A stretch of 62,410 nt of DNA, taken from positions 1 to 62,410 of the forward strand of contig JAXHVI010000115.1 of NCBI GenBank assembly GCA_034189195.1. Reading direction: 5' to 3'. Source of the stretch: Desulfosudis sp034189195. GTDB taxonomy: Bacteria > Desulfobacterota > Desulfobacteria > Desulfobacterales > Desulfosudaceae. Numbering within the stretch: the stretch's first letter is position 1; each line of letters opens with the position of its first letter. A model generated the notes under the pieces. That model did no database searches. It saw only the letters and a program-made list of their open reading frames with translations, and was not told the origin of the DNA. Position numbers and translations under genes: made by a program. This document shows positions 24,864 through 34,252 of this stretch, in pieces.

Positions 24864-27215
24864 ATGGTGTTTGCCCAAGAAAAACGATGGTTCCTTATTT
24901 TACTGACGACGGTGTTAGTGATTGTTTCGGGCTGTGCGCACCTGGAAACGGAAAAATTTTTCAACCAAGGGCGGTACGGGGATGCCCTTGATCTTTTAAA
25001 AGAAAAGGTTCCGGATCCGTCCCAGGCCCGGGCCAATCAGCTTGTATGGATTTGTCAGGCCAATTACAAGATGAAGCGGTATGCGGATCTTTTTTCGTCC
25101 CTTGATCTGCTGGAGAAAAGAATCCAGGCCGGAGACAGGTATATGGAGGGGGATGTCAACTCTATTCTGGGCACAATGACCAGCTTTCCCCATGATCTGT
25201 CCGTGACCCCCCATCTGATAAGGGCCGAGGCGCTCATTGAGACAGGCCGCTATACCGAAGCCACGGCCCAAGCCAGAAAGGCTTATGAAACAGCCCTTTC
25301 AATGAAATGGTCTATGGCTGATCTTCAGGTTAACTGGCACAGAAAATGCCGTATTCGGGCGCTGGGGCTTTTGTCTGCTGCCTGCGCTTTTGACGGGAAC
25401 ATGGCTGAGTCGCTCCGTTACACAGAAACCCTTGAGAAGGAGTGGCCGGGGTTTATGGGAGGGTACTTGGTTCGGAAGGAAAAAGATTTTGCTCTGGGCC
25501 GGGCCTACATGGCTCAAAAACGCTATGAGAAGGTTCTTGAATTCCATGCCGATTTTCTCATGGGATTTGCCCATGTGTTTTCGTTCGGTATTGTAAAGGC
25601 GATGGAGGACAAAGTGTTTGCTTTCGTCGAACTGCCGCGGGATTTTGTCAAGAACAAGGCCCTGTTCGAGACCGGACGCATCAAGGATGCCGCTAAAGGC
25701 TATGACAGGCTTCTTGCCCGACCCGAAGCCAGAGATAACGGGGAGCTCTACTGGGTCATCCTTTTTGATCGGGGCAGGATTTACGAGGAAGCCGGGGACA
25801 GAAAAAAGGCCATTGAGTTGTACAAGAAGGCAGCGGATGTGATCGAGAGCCAGCGGTCCACCATCAACAGTGAGGCCAGCAAAATCGGTTTTGTCGGCGA
25901 CAAGCAGGATGTTTATTATAGACTTGTGAATAATCTGTATCTGGAAAAGGATTTTCGTTCGGCCTTTACCTATGCGGAGAGGGCCAAGGCAAGAACGCTT
26001 GTAGATCTTCTGGCGTCGGCTGCGGTTTCTTCTCTGGCCGATCCCTTGGCGGGGGAAATGTTGGTGGCCGAACTGAACGATTTGGAAAGACAAGGGGCGG
26101 TCTTTGAATCTTCGGACGACAATGCCGGAGCGTCCAGGACAAGGAGCGTTCAGATAAAGGAGACAATAAAAGCCCGAAATCCAGAGCTGGCCTCGCTTAT
26201 CTCAGTAGATCCACCTTCTCCGGCCCGTGTCCAGGCCAGGCTGAATGCGGATGAAACCCTGATCGAATATTTTCTTCAGGGTGGGGATCTGTTCATATTT
26301 GTGATGACGGCCCATAATCTTATAGCTGTGAAAGCGGATGGAAGAGACCTGGATGACCTCGTGCGCAGATACAGGCGGGAAGCACAAAATCCTGACGGTT
26401 CCGGCCATCTGGCTGTGGCAAGGGCGCTTTACGATCGATTAATCGTGCCGGTCTCGTCTTTCCTTGGCACACGGAAGCTGCTGGTGGTCCCTCACGGTGT
26501 CTTGCACTATCTGCCTTTTGGTGCCCTGCGTGGCTCGCAAGGTTATGTCATCGAGTATTACAACCTTGCCCTGCTTCCCAGTGCGGCGACATTGGCCTAT
26601 CTGGCGCCAAGGGAAGGGGATGCGGCCGGCGGCATGCTGGTAGTGTCCAACCCTGATTTGAGGAGCCCGGCTTATGACCTTAAGTTTGCCGACAGGGAAG
26701 CCGAAAAGATTGCCGCGCTTTTTCCTGGAGCACGGCGAATCAGTCGTCGTGAGGCCACGAAAGACGCATTCATGGGGCTTGCGGGTGGATTCGATTATAT
26801 CCATGTCGCGGCGCACGGCATTTTTAACGCCGATGCTCCGGTGAATTCCGGCATTTTGATGGCCGGGCATGGTCCGGGAGGGGATATGCTGAGAATGACC
26901 GATCTTTACGCCATGCGGTTAAAGGCCGACCTTGTCACCTTGAGCGCGTGCGAGACTGCTTTAGGCAGGGTAAGCCCTGGAGACGATGTGATTGGCCTTA
27001 CACGCGGGTTCATGTATGCCGGTGCCAGATCCATCGTTGCCAGCCTGTGGCCGGTGGATGACGAGGCGACCTCTGTTTTCATGGGGGCCTTCTATACGGC
27101 CTTAAGGTCGACGGACAAGGCCGAGGCACTGCAGGCCGCTCAGCTTGCATTGATGCAACAATACCCGCACCCATACTTCTGGGCACCATTTCAATTGACG
27201 GGGTTGAGAAATTGA
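24864..27215 (+). CDS. TPR-CHAT domain lipoprotein (caspase-like)
   Basis: 783 residues. The N-terminus is a lipoprotein signal (lipobox VSGC at about residue 24). TPR-like helices fill roughly 30-390, including EEAGDRKKAIELYKKAADVI. The C-terminal CHAT protease domain has the catalytic His651 (HVAAHG) and Cys696 (LSACETALG), followed by the conserved GFMYAGARSIVASLWPVDD. GGAGG precedes the ATG at about 9 nt. CHAT proteins are separase/caspase-like peptidases used in signalling and defence; a lipid-anchored form implies an extracytoplasmic substrate. Its promoter and palindrome at 24745-24795 suggest regulated expression. Confidence 0.88.
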   Translation: MVFAQEKRWFLILLTTVLVIVSGCAHLETEKFFNQGRYGDALDLLKEKVPDPSQARANQLVWICQANYKMKRYADLFSSLDLLEKRIQAGDRYMEGDVNSILGTMTSFPHDLSVTPHLIRAEALIETGRYTEATAQARKAYETALSMKWSMADLQVNWHRKCRIRALGLLSAACAFDGNMAESLRYTETLEKEWPGFMGGYLVRKEKDFALGRAYMAQKRYEKVLEFHADFLMGFAHVFSFGIVKAMEDKVFAFVELPRDFVKNKALFETGRIKDAAKGYDRLLARPEARDNGELYWVILFDRGRIYEEAGDRKKAIELYKKAADVIESQRSTINSEASKIGFVGDKQDVYYRLVNNLYLEKDFRSAFTYAERAKARTLVDLLASAAVSSLADPLAGEMLVAELNDLERQGAVFESSDDNAGASRTRSVQIKETIKARNPELASLISVDPPSPARVQARLNADETLIEYFLQGGDLFIFVMTAHNLIAVKADGRDLDDLVRRYRREAQNPDGSGHLAVARALYDRLIVPVSSFLGTRKLLVVPHGVLHYLPFGALRGSQGYVIEYYNLALLPSAATLAYLAPREGDAAGGMLVVSNPDLRSPAYDLKFADREAEKIAALFPGARRISRREATKDAFMGLAGGFDYIHVAAHGIFNADAPVNSGILMAGHGPGGDMLRMTDLYAMRLKADLVTLSACETALGRVSPGDDVIGLTRGFMYAGARSIVASLWPVDDEATSVFMGAFYTALRSTDKAEALQAAQLALMQQYPHPYFWAPFQLTGLRN

Positions 27216-27300
27216 CCGGCCGGCGAACGGACCCGAATATTTTATGCGACATTCAGGCTAACAGACCGGCAGACGAATGGTTCTTGTAAAAGGAACTGTT

Positions 27301-28404
27301 ATGAAAACAGCGGTGACGCAACTTATGGGATGCGAATATCCGGTATTGCTTTCCGGCATGACCGGGGTCAGCACGCCGGACCTGGCCGGTGCGGTGAGCA
27401 ATGCCGGAGGACTGGGGCTGCTGGCCACGGCCGATCTTACCCTGGAGCAGACCCGGCAGGCGGTCCGGCAAACGCGCAGGATAACGGACCGGCCTTTTGG
27501 CGCCAACGTGCCGCTTCTGATTCCAGGCGCCACTGAGAAGCTGGCCATTTTGGTGGAAGAGAAGGTGCCGGTGGTCAACTACACGCTTGGCAGTGGAGAA
27601 CGCGTGGCCGAGGCGGTTCACCGGTACGGCGGAAAAGTGGTGGCCACGGTAACCACGGAAAAACATGCCCTGTCGGCCCAAAAACACGGGGCCGACGCTC
27701 TGATCGTGACCGGCCACGAAGCCGCGGCCCATGGCGGAGCCGTGGCTTCCATGGTGCTGATCCCCGGTATTGTGGACCGGGTGAATATTCCGGTGATCGC
27801 CGCCGGCGGCATTGCCGACGGCAGGGGGCTGGCCGCGGCCCTTGTGCTGGGGGCCGAGGGCGTGGCCATGGGCACCCGTTTCATGAATACGCGGGAAAGT
27901 CCGGTTCACGACACCATGAAGCAGCTCTGCAACCAGAAAGCGGTGGAAGACACGGTTTATTCAGACCGGATCGACGGTCTGCCCTGCCGGGCACTGGACT
28001 CTTCGGGCGCCAGAGAAATGATGACCGACCGGCTTTATCTGTTAAAGGCCCTTGCCAACTCCCGTTTCGCGGCCCGGGCATACGGGTTTCCATGGATTGC
28101 GGCCATGGCCGGCATCCTGCTGTCCGGTTACCGGCGATCGAAACAGCTGGCCCGCATGGCCAACGCCTTTCGCGCCGTCAAGCTGGCCATTGATGACGGG
28201 GATCAGAAGCGAGGGGTCTTTCTCATGGGCCAGGTAACCGGCCTTATTGACGAGACCCTGTCCGTGGCGCAGGTGATGGAGAAAATCCTTACCGAAGCGG
28301 CATCGGCCCAGGCAAGGCTGGCGGCCGGAATGGGGCGGGAACAGGGTTACTGCCGAATACCGGCGATCTCCGCAAACGGGGGAACCGGAATACCCACGGC
28401 ATAG
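27301..28404 (+). CDS. nitronate monooxygenase / FMN-dependent NPD family protein
   Basis: 367 residues from ATG 27301, which follows AAAGGAACTG. The TIM-barrel FMN enzyme shows SGMTGVSTPDLAGAVSNAGG at the N-terminus, VTGHEAAAHGG near residue 145, and the phosphate-binding IPVIAAGGIADGRG and GAEGVAMGTRF. The family includes 2-nitropropane dioxygenase and FabK-like enoyl-ACP reductases, so the true substrate is open. The last 58 nt overlap the convergent M48 peptidase gene. Confidence 0.85.
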   Translation: MKTAVTQLMGCEYPVLLSGMTGVSTPDLAGAVSNAGGLGLLATADLTLEQTRQAVRQTRRITDRPFGANVPLLIPGATEKLAILVEEKVPVVNYTLGSGERVAEAVHRYGGKVVATVTTEKHALSAQKHGADALIVTGHEAAAHGGAVASMVLIPGIVDRVNIPVIAAGGIADGRGLAAALVLGAEGVAMGTRFMNTRESPVHDTMKQLCNQKAVEDTVYSDRIDGLPCRALDSSGAREMMTDRLYLLKALANSRFAARAYGFPWIAAMAGILLSGYRRSKQLARMANAFRAVKLAIDDGDQKRGVFLMGQVTGLIDETLSVAQVMEKILTEAASAQARLAAGMGREQGYCRIPAISANGGTGIPTA

Positions 28405-30233
28405 GCTACGGCCCGCAGCAGTTCGGCCTCGGTGATCGATACAGTGCCGTCAAAAAGGACGCACTGGCAGCAGGCGCCGAAAATCGCCTTTTTTACGCCG
28501 AAGGAGGCCCGGGCAAACCGTTCCAGGGCCTGGTGCAGCCCCTTGAAGGAGGCGTCTGTGCGCAGGGTCATCTTCTCCCCTCGCAAGGGCAGGGCCGCCA
28601 CGGCGGCCTGAAACGCGCTTTGGACCGATGACCGCTCCCTGTGCCCTGCGTGGGCCAGGGCAGAAAGCAGGACCGCGGCATCATCCGCCAGGGGAGAGAT
28701 GTTCCGGTAGGGCACTTTCGGTCCGGGAGGAACCAGCACAGCCTGGAGCCGGTAGTGGATCACCTCTTTTAAAACAAATTCAAAAAGGCTCATTCTGCCG
28801 TCTGCTTCCACCAGTATGCGAATATGGTCCTGTAAAACGGCGTGCTGTTCCGAAGACATTTGGCGCAGTGTGGAAATCGCAATATCCAGGACCGGCAACC
28901 GCAGTTCCGGGGCAAGTTCTTTTATGCGGGGCGTCACAATCGCCAGCTGGCGCAAAAGTGGATCGGGCGCTGTTTTACCAAGGGCCCGAATCTGGTTTTC
29001 CCGCTGTTCAGGGGCTTTGTCCAGCAGCAGGGCGCAGACAACGGCCCATGCCCCAAGAATGTCTTTGGCCTCTTCTTTTACCGGTTCGGGGATGGCGGCC
29101 AGTACCGCGGCGCTGTAAGCCACGTTGTCCGGCGTGATATTGCCCACGCTGTTTTTCACCGTGTCCGCCTGAACGGGCAGGCTCTGACCCGCCTGCATCG
29201 GCGCCAGGGGCTGCACGTCGCCCATGGATGCCGCCGGAATGGTTTCAGTGATGAAGACCCCTGTAAAACCCGGTTCTATTTTCCGAATGCGATCGACCAG
29301 AGGCGGGTGGGTGGCAAACAGGGACCAGATGGCCCTGCCAAAAAACATGTGACACGCTTCGCCGGCTCCAGGGGACTCGATTTCTGAACCATCGGGAAAC
29401 CCGCCGATTTTTTTTAAGGCATCGGCAATGCCGGTGCTGCGGGTAAACTGGACCGCCGAGGCATCGGCCAGATACTCCCGCTGCCGGGAGACAGCGCTTT
29501 GAATCAGCCGGCCGATCAGTACGCCCAGGTATCCGATGACCAGCAGCAGGAACGCGAGAATCAGGACCTGGCCCCCGCCTTTGCCGCTTCTGCCGGAACG
29601 GGAGGAACGAAAGTTGGTGCTGCGCAGAATGGTCTCGCCGATGGCGGAGATCACCATGATGCCGCCGAGGTAGCCCATGAGCCGGATATTCAGCCGCATG
29701 TCGCCGTTTAAGATATGGCTGAACTCATGGGCGATCACCCCCTGCAGCTCCTCCCGGGTGAGCTGCTGGCAGGCTCCCCGTGTAATTCCGATAACCGCGT
29801 CACTGGGGGTAAATCCGGCGGCAAAGGCATTGATACCGGGCTCGGCTTCCAGTAAATAGACCGGCGGCACCGGTGTTCCCGATGCAATGGCCATCTCCTC
29901 CACCACGTTGAGCAGCCGCCGCTGGTCCGGGTCTCTGGTAGAGGGGCTGACCAGGGTACCACCCAGGCGTTCCGCCACATACCCGCCCCCTTTTGAAAGG
30001 GCTGAAATCTTTATGGCGCTGCCGATGGCGATGACGGCCAGGGTGATGACTGTAATCGTGAAAAAGAGCTGGGGATGGAAGAAGGCGGTGTTCGGGTCGG
30101 AGCTGTTATAAATGACAACCCCCATCACGGCGGCATAGACCGCAAAGATCACCAGGCACACGGCAAGGATGAAAAGCCCTACAAGCATGCCGGTTTTTTT
30201 TCTGGCCCTGTCCTGCTGATCAAAAAAATCCAT
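28347..30233 (-). CDS. M48 family (HtpX-like) membrane metalloprotease, extended
   Basis: 628 residues. Membrane segments at about 14-42, 55-78 and 225-245 frame the zinc motif HEFSH (His169, Glu170, His173). HtpX is ~290 residues; this protein adds a ~300-residue helical C-terminal region not seen in standard HtpX. HtpX-like proteases degrade misfolded membrane proteins. It follows lemA, a pairing commonly seen for M48 proteins. The 3' end overlaps the convergent oxidoreductase gene. Confidence 0.88.
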   Translation of the reverse strand: MDFFDQQDRARKKTGMLVGLFILAVCLVIFAVYAAVMGVVIYNSSDPNTAFFHPQLFFTITVITLAVIAIGSAIKISALSKGGGYVAERLGGTLVSPSTRDPDQRRLLNVVEEMAIASGTPVPPVYLLEAEPGINAFAAGFTPSDAVIGITRGACQQLTREELQGVIAHEFSHILNGDMRLNIRLMGYLGGIMVISAIGETILRSTNFRSSRSGRSGKGGGQVLILAFLLLVIGYLGVLIGRLIQSAVSRQREYLADASAVQFTRSTGIADALKKIGGFPDGSEIESPGAGEACHMFFGRAIWSLFATHPPLVDRIRKIEPGFTGVFITETIPAASMGDVQPLAPMQAGQSLPVQADTVKNSVGNITPDNVAYSAAVLAAIPEPVKEEAKDILGAWAVVCALLLDKAPEQRENQIRALGKTAPDPLLRQLAIVTPRIKELAPELRLPVLDIAISTLRQMSSEQHAVLQDHIRILVEADGRMSLFEFVLKEVIHYRLQAVLVPPGPKVPYRNISPLADDAAVLLSALAHAGHRERSSVQSAFQAAVAALPLRGEKMTLRTDASFKGLHQALERFARASFGVKKAIFGACCQCVLFDGTVSITEAELLRAVAYAVGIPVPPFAEIAGIRQ

Positions 30234-30280
30234 GAAAGTCCCTCAAAAGGCGGCCTGTCTCAGGTGAAAGGCGATACGGA

Positions 30281-30871
30281 TTAAAAAGAGACTCTGGGCG
30301 CTTTTCTCTCTTCCGGCGCCTCGGTGGATTCCAGGAGCTCGGCCGGAGCGAAATTAAACATGTCGGCCACAATGTTGTTGGGAAATTTTTCACGCCCGAT
30401 GTTGTAGCTGGTCACTGCGTCGTTAAATGCCTGCCGGGCAAAGGCGATCCGGTTTTCCGTGGAGGTGAGCTCCTCCTGAAGGGCCAGCATGTTCTGGTTG
30501 GCCTTCAGGTCGGGATAACTTTCCGCAAGGGCAAAGATGCGGCCCAGGGCACCGGACAGTGCCCCTTCGGCGCTGGCCAGCCCCTGCATGGCGGCAGGCT
30601 CTCCAGGGGACCTGGCGGCCCTGTCGCTGGCGCTCATGGCGCTGCTTCTGGCCCGAATCACCGCTTCCAGGGCCTCCCGCTCATGTTTCATGTACCCCTT
30701 GGCGGTCTCCACCAGGTTGGGAATCAGATCATAGCGCCGCTTCAACTGGACGTCGATCTGGGCAAAGGCGTTTTTGAATCGGTTTCGAAGCGTGACCAGG
30801 TTGTTGTAGAGTCCTACGACAACAATGATCAGCACCAGAATAAGACCCAGAAAAATGAGAATCGGGACCAT
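30281..30871 (-). CDS. lemA: LemA family protein
   Basis: 196 residues from the ATG at 30871 (GGAGG 5 nt upstream). One N-terminal membrane helix (about 3-22) precedes the LemA core: YNNLVTLRNRFKNAFAQIDVQLKRR, then DLIPNLVETAKGY, and FNDAVTSYN near the end. LemA proteins are membrane-anchored helical proteins of uncertain function, often linked with M48 proteases as here. Confidence 0.92.
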   Translation of the reverse strand: MVPILIFLGLILVLIIVVVGLYNNLVTLRNRFKNAFAQIDVQLKRRYDLIPNLVETAKGYMKHEREALEAVIRARSSAMSASDRAARSPGEPAAMQGLASAEGALSGALGRIFALAESYPDLKANQNMLALQEELTSTENRIAFARQAFNDAVTSYNIGREKFPNNIVADMFNFAPAELLESTEAPEERKAPRVSF

Positions 30872-30915
30872 GGTTCCTCCATGCATGACGGGTTATGGGG
30901 GGATATCCCCCTGCA

Positions 30916-31545
30916 TCAGTCCTTGAAAACCAGTTTTCCACCGATATGGCCGGCCACGCCGGCCGCGCCCAGCAGGACAATGTTGAGCAGTACAAAAGAC
31001 CACTTGCCCGAAGACGCGGTCACCTGGGGATCGATCATCAGCCATGCCGCGCTGATTGCGGCCAGCACCGACACCACACCGGCGCAGGCGATTTTGGTCA
31101 TAAACAGGGGAGTGATCGCGCCTTTGTATTTTTTTTGCCATTCGGTCCATCCGGTAAACAGCACCGCAGGCAGGGAAAGGACCACCACCACGAGGTTCAG
31201 GTAGGCGGCTTTTGCAACCACTTCCACATTGAGCAGGGCGGATATGAGAATAAACAGTACCGACACAGGGATCACGCCGTTGGGAATGTGGGTGGTGATG
31301 GGATGGGCGTGGTGCCTGACCACCAGACCGAGCAGGGTGTCAAAGGCGGTTTGCCGGGCCGGGGTTTCCGGCTCCGTTGCGGTCGCAGCCGGTGTCTCCG
31401 GCTGCGCTGCATCTGCTGTCGGGGCAGCGTCGGTTTCGGTTATTTCGGTAAACCGGCTTTTGTCCGCTCCGCACACCGGGCACTTGTCCGGCGGGCTGTC
31501 ACCTGTATGAATGTAACCGCACACCTCACACTTCCACTTCCGCAT
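30916..31545 (-). CDS. rubredoxin-like domain fused to DUF2231 membrane domain
   Basis: 209 residues. The N-terminal zinc/iron knuckles Cys6, Cys9, Cys22 and Cys25 form a rubredoxin/rubrerythrin-tail-like domain. A Pro/Ala/Thr-rich linker (about 38-70) leads to a DUF2231 domain with four membrane helices and HHAHPITTHIP at its start. It is likely a membrane-bound redox protein. It lies upstream of lemA and 33 nt after a tiny Cys-rich ORF, forming a redox/membrane operon. Confidence 0.82.
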   Translation of the reverse strand: MRKWKCEVCGYIHTGDSPPDKCPVCGADKSRFTEITETDAAPTADAAQPETPAATATEPETPARQTAFDTLLGLVVRHHAHPITTHIPNGVIPVSVLFILISALLNVEVVAKAAYLNLVVVVLSLPAVLFTGWTEWQKKYKGAITPLFMTKIACAGVVSVLAAISAAWLMIDPQVTASSGKWSFVLLNIVLLGAAGVAGHIGGKLVFKD

Positions 31546-31578
31546 TTTGATCTCCCTGTGTTCCGTTTCCCCTGAAAG

Positions 31579-31650
31579 TCAGGCTGATTCATCATCTATT
31601 GCAGGTCCGCAGTGTTTGCAGACACAGTTCCGCTTGAATTTTTTTGTCAT
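31579..31650 (-). CDS. 23-residue cysteine-rich small protein
   Basis: A short gene with a strong ribosome-binding site (AAGGAG 7 nt before ATG 31650). The peptide starts MTKKFKRN, contains CVCKHCG (three Cys in C-x-C-x2-C) and ends DDESA. It sits between mntP and the rubredoxin-DUF2231 gene, all on the minus strand. The basic head, metal-binding-like centre and acidic tail look designed rather than random. Function is unknown; metal or Fe-S binding is an inference. Confidence 0.5.
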   Translation of the reverse strand: MTKKFKRNCVCKHCGPAIDDESA

Positions 31651-31760
31651 GATCTTCTCCTTGGCGTCGTTTTTTCAGGTATCCAGTGTTTTTGTCCCAG
31701 TGAGGGGCAATCTTACCAGTAATTTTATTCAGAGGCAATATTCGGCCCGCAGGGGGCGCT

Positions 31761-32330
31761 TTAACAAAAAACACCATGCGCGTAAAGAATCCGCAGGCCG
31801 ATAAAAAGCAGTACGCCCGCGCCCACACGGTCGGCGTACCGGCGCAGCCAGGAAATGTCACCGGCCCGGCTTCCCATCATCAGGCCGCCAACGGTAAAAA
31901 GGGCGGCGGTGATGCCGATAACAAGCGCGGGCATCCATACCGATACATTCAATACTGAAAGGCTCAGCCCCACGGCCAGGGCGTCGATGCTGGTGGCAAT
32001 CGACAGCAGCACCAGGCGAAGCCCCCGGGTGGGGTCGGCCTTTGTGTGATTTTCACCGGCATCAAAGGATTCCCGGATCATGTTGAAGCTGACAAAGGCC
32101 AGCAGAAAAAAAGCGATCCAGTGATCATACCGTTCAATCAGGCCCCGCACCGAAAGGCCGGCATACCAGCCGACAATGGGCATCAGCGCCTGGAACAGGC
32201 CGAAGTGCCAGGCCAGGCGAAAGTAGTGGCGCAGGCCGATGCTGCGCAGAAAAACCCCTGCCGCAATGGAGACGGCAAAGGCATCCATGGCCAGGGCAAC
32301 GGCAATGCCGACAATGGTGATCGCGTTCAT
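31761..32330 (-). CDS. mntP: putative manganese efflux pump MntP
   Basis: 189 residues with six hydrophobic segments in two repeats. AMDAFAVSIAAG near residue 14 and the matching second-half ATSIDALAVGLSLS carry the conserved membrane Asp residues of MntP. It exports Mn(II). Its start overlaps the stop of the DUF255 gene by 4 nt, so no room remains for the usual manganese riboswitch; expression must come from upstream. Confidence 0.9.
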   Translation of the reverse strand: MNAITIVGIAVALAMDAFAVSIAAGVFLRSIGLRHYFRLAWHFGLFQALMPIVGWYAGLSVRGLIERYDHWIAFFLLAFVSFNMIRESFDAGENHTKADPTRGLRLVLLSIATSIDALAVGLSLSVLNVSVWMPALVIGITAALFTVGGLMMGSRAGDISWLRRYADRVGAGVLLFIGLRILYAHGVFC

Positions 32331-34252
32331 AGGTCTCTGGCTGTCTGTTCCATGGCGGCGGTCAGCAGCAGAGGCGCCGCCGAAGGGTGTTTTTCAAGCA
32401 GGGGGATAATCGCGGTTACCGTGGCCCCTGCCGCGGCGGAAAAGTCGTTCCGGCCGGTATAGGCGGCAAGGCGGTAAAAATTTCGTGCCGCCACTGACCC
32501 GGCACTCGGTACCACATTGTCGGTATCTTCCTTCATGCGAAGGGGCAGAAAGGGATCATGACCTTTGCCGGTCATGAAGATACCGCCGTTTTCCGCATCG
32601 TAAAAAGAGGCCAGCATCATTTCGGAAAGGGCGATGGCCCATTCCAGCCAGCAAGACACGGGGTCCGCCTCGTACAGATCGATCAGCCCCTGGATCAGAA
32701 ACGCGTAATCTTCAGCCATGCCGGCGATCCGGGCCTCGCCGCCGCGCCAGATGCGCGCCAGGTATCGGGTTTGCGGATCATACAGACGGGCCTGAATAAA
32801 CCGGGCCGCTTTGACCGCGGCATCCCGGTATTGCACCTCCCGGGTCACCCGGTACAGTTTTGCCAGGCCGGAGATCATCAGCCCGTTCCACGCGGTGATG
32901 ATCTTATCGTCGGTGTCAGGCGCGGGGCGATGCTTTCGGTGGGCCAGCAGGGTTTGCCGGGCTGATTGCAGCAGTTCCCGCGTTTTCTGTTCTGAAAGGC
33001 TCAAGGCCTCAGCGGTCCGGTCTGCCGGGCCGGTTGCGTACAGCACGTTCTTTCTGGGAAATTCCGCGGCATGGGGACCGGACACGTTGCCTTCGGGCCG
33101 CACACCGAAATGGGTCATGAATATTTTTGCCGCGGGGGCATCCAGCAGGGATTCGATCTCCCGTGCCTCCCACACGTAAAAGGCGCCTTCAACCTTCTTT
33201 CCGGCACTCGCCGATTCCGGGCTGTCCGCGTCCTGGGCGGAATAAAAGCCGCCTTCCGGATGGGTCATTTCGGTAAATATATAGTCTGCCGTGTGCCGGG
33301 CGCGGCAAAGCAGGCCGCTGTTTTCGGTGAGCGCATACGCGTCGGCCAGGCAGGCCAGCAGCTGGGCGTTGTCGTAGAGCATCTTTTCAAAATGGGGCAG
33401 GTGCCACCGCTCATCCGTGGCGTAGCGGTGAAAGCCGCCTCCCAGTTGATCGTAAATGCCGCCTTTTGCCATGGCCGAAAGGGTGTGAACCGCCATGTCC
33501 AGCGCTTTTTTTTCTTTTTGCGCATCCCGGCCGGGGCCGACGACGGGACCGGCCGCGGCCCAGGTCAGCAGAAAATTGATGATGGAGGGCATGGGAAATT
33601 TGGGGGCGGGACCAAAACCGCCGTTCTGGGCGTCATACATCGCGGTAAAGGCATCCAGCGCCTTTTGACAGAGCTCGGTCGCACCGGAATATGTTTCGGC
33701 CGGCGGTCTGCGGGTGCCGGTAAGGGTGGATTCAAGAAAAGCGGTGATGCGGTCGGCAGAAGCCAGAAGGGAGGGCCGTTTGTCCGGGTTGTCCCAGGCG
33801 TCGGCGATCTGCTGAAGCAGGTCGGGCCAGGTGATCATCAGGGACCGGCCCGGCCGGGGCGGGAAATAGGTGCCCCCGAAAAAAGGGGCAAGGGTCTGGG
33901 GATCCAGAAACACATTTAACGGCCACCCCCCGGAGCCGGTGATGGCGGAGACCGCGGTCATGTAGAGCCGGTCAATGTCGGGCCGCTCTTCCCGGTCCAC
34001 CTTGATACAGACAAAGTGGGCGTTCATGAGAGCGGCGGTGCCGGGATCGGCAAAGGATTCGTGGGCCATCACGTGGCACCAGTGGCAGGTGGCATAGCCG
34101 ATGGAAAGCAGAATGGGCCGGTCGGTCCGGCGGGCACGGGCAATGGCCGCGCTTGACCAGGGATACCACTCCACGGGGTTGTCGGCGTGTTGCAGCAGGT
34201 AGGGGCTTTGTTCGCCGGCCAGGTGGTTGGCCCCGGAAGCGTCGGCGGTCAT
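32327..34252 (-). CDS. thioredoxin domain-containing DUF255 protein (YyaL/SSP411 family)
   Basis: 641 residues. The N-terminal thioredoxin-like DUF255 domain has Cys56 and Cys59 in YATCHWCHVMAHESF. The remainder is an (alpha/alpha)6 barrel like N-acylglucosamine 2-epimerases. The family is conserved from bacteria to humans (spermatogenesis-associated protein 20) without a firm activity. The gene overlaps mntP and the chemotaxis receptor gene by 4 nt each. Confidence 0.9.
   Translation of the reverse strand: MTADASGANHLAGEQSPYLLQHADNPVEWYPWSSAAIARARRTDRPILLSIGYATCHWCHVMAHESFADPGTAALMNAHFVCIKVDREERPDIDRLYMTAVSAITGSGGWPLNVFLDPQTLAPFFGGTYFPPRPGRSLMITWPDLLQQIADAWDNPDKRPSLLASADRITAFLESTLTGTRRPPAETYSGATELCQKALDAFTAMYDAQNGGFGPAPKFPMPSIINFLLTWAAAGPVVGPGRDAQKEKKALDMAVHTLSAMAKGGIYDQLGGGFHRYATDERWHLPHFEKMLYDNAQLLACLADAYALTENSGLLCRARHTADYIFTEMTHPEGGFYSAQDADSPESASAGKKVEGAFYVWEAREIESLLDAPAAKIFMTHFGVRPEGNVSGPHAAEFPRKNVLYATGPADRTAEALSLSEQKTRELLQSARQTLLAHRKHRPAPDTDDKIITAWNGLMISGLAKLYRVTREVQYRDAAVKAARFIQARLYDPQTRYLARIWRGGEARIAGMAEDYAFLIQGLIDLYEADPVSCWLEWAIALSEMMLASFYDAENGGIFMTGKGHDPFLPLRMKEDTDNVVPSAGSVAARNFYRLAAYTGRNDFSAAAGATVTAIIPLLEKHPSAAPLLLTAAMEQTARDL

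Noticed and set aside
31546..31760. Manganese riboswitch for mntP
   Set aside because: mntP is on the minus strand with its start overlapping the upstream gene; this region is downstream of it and holds only the small Cys ORF.
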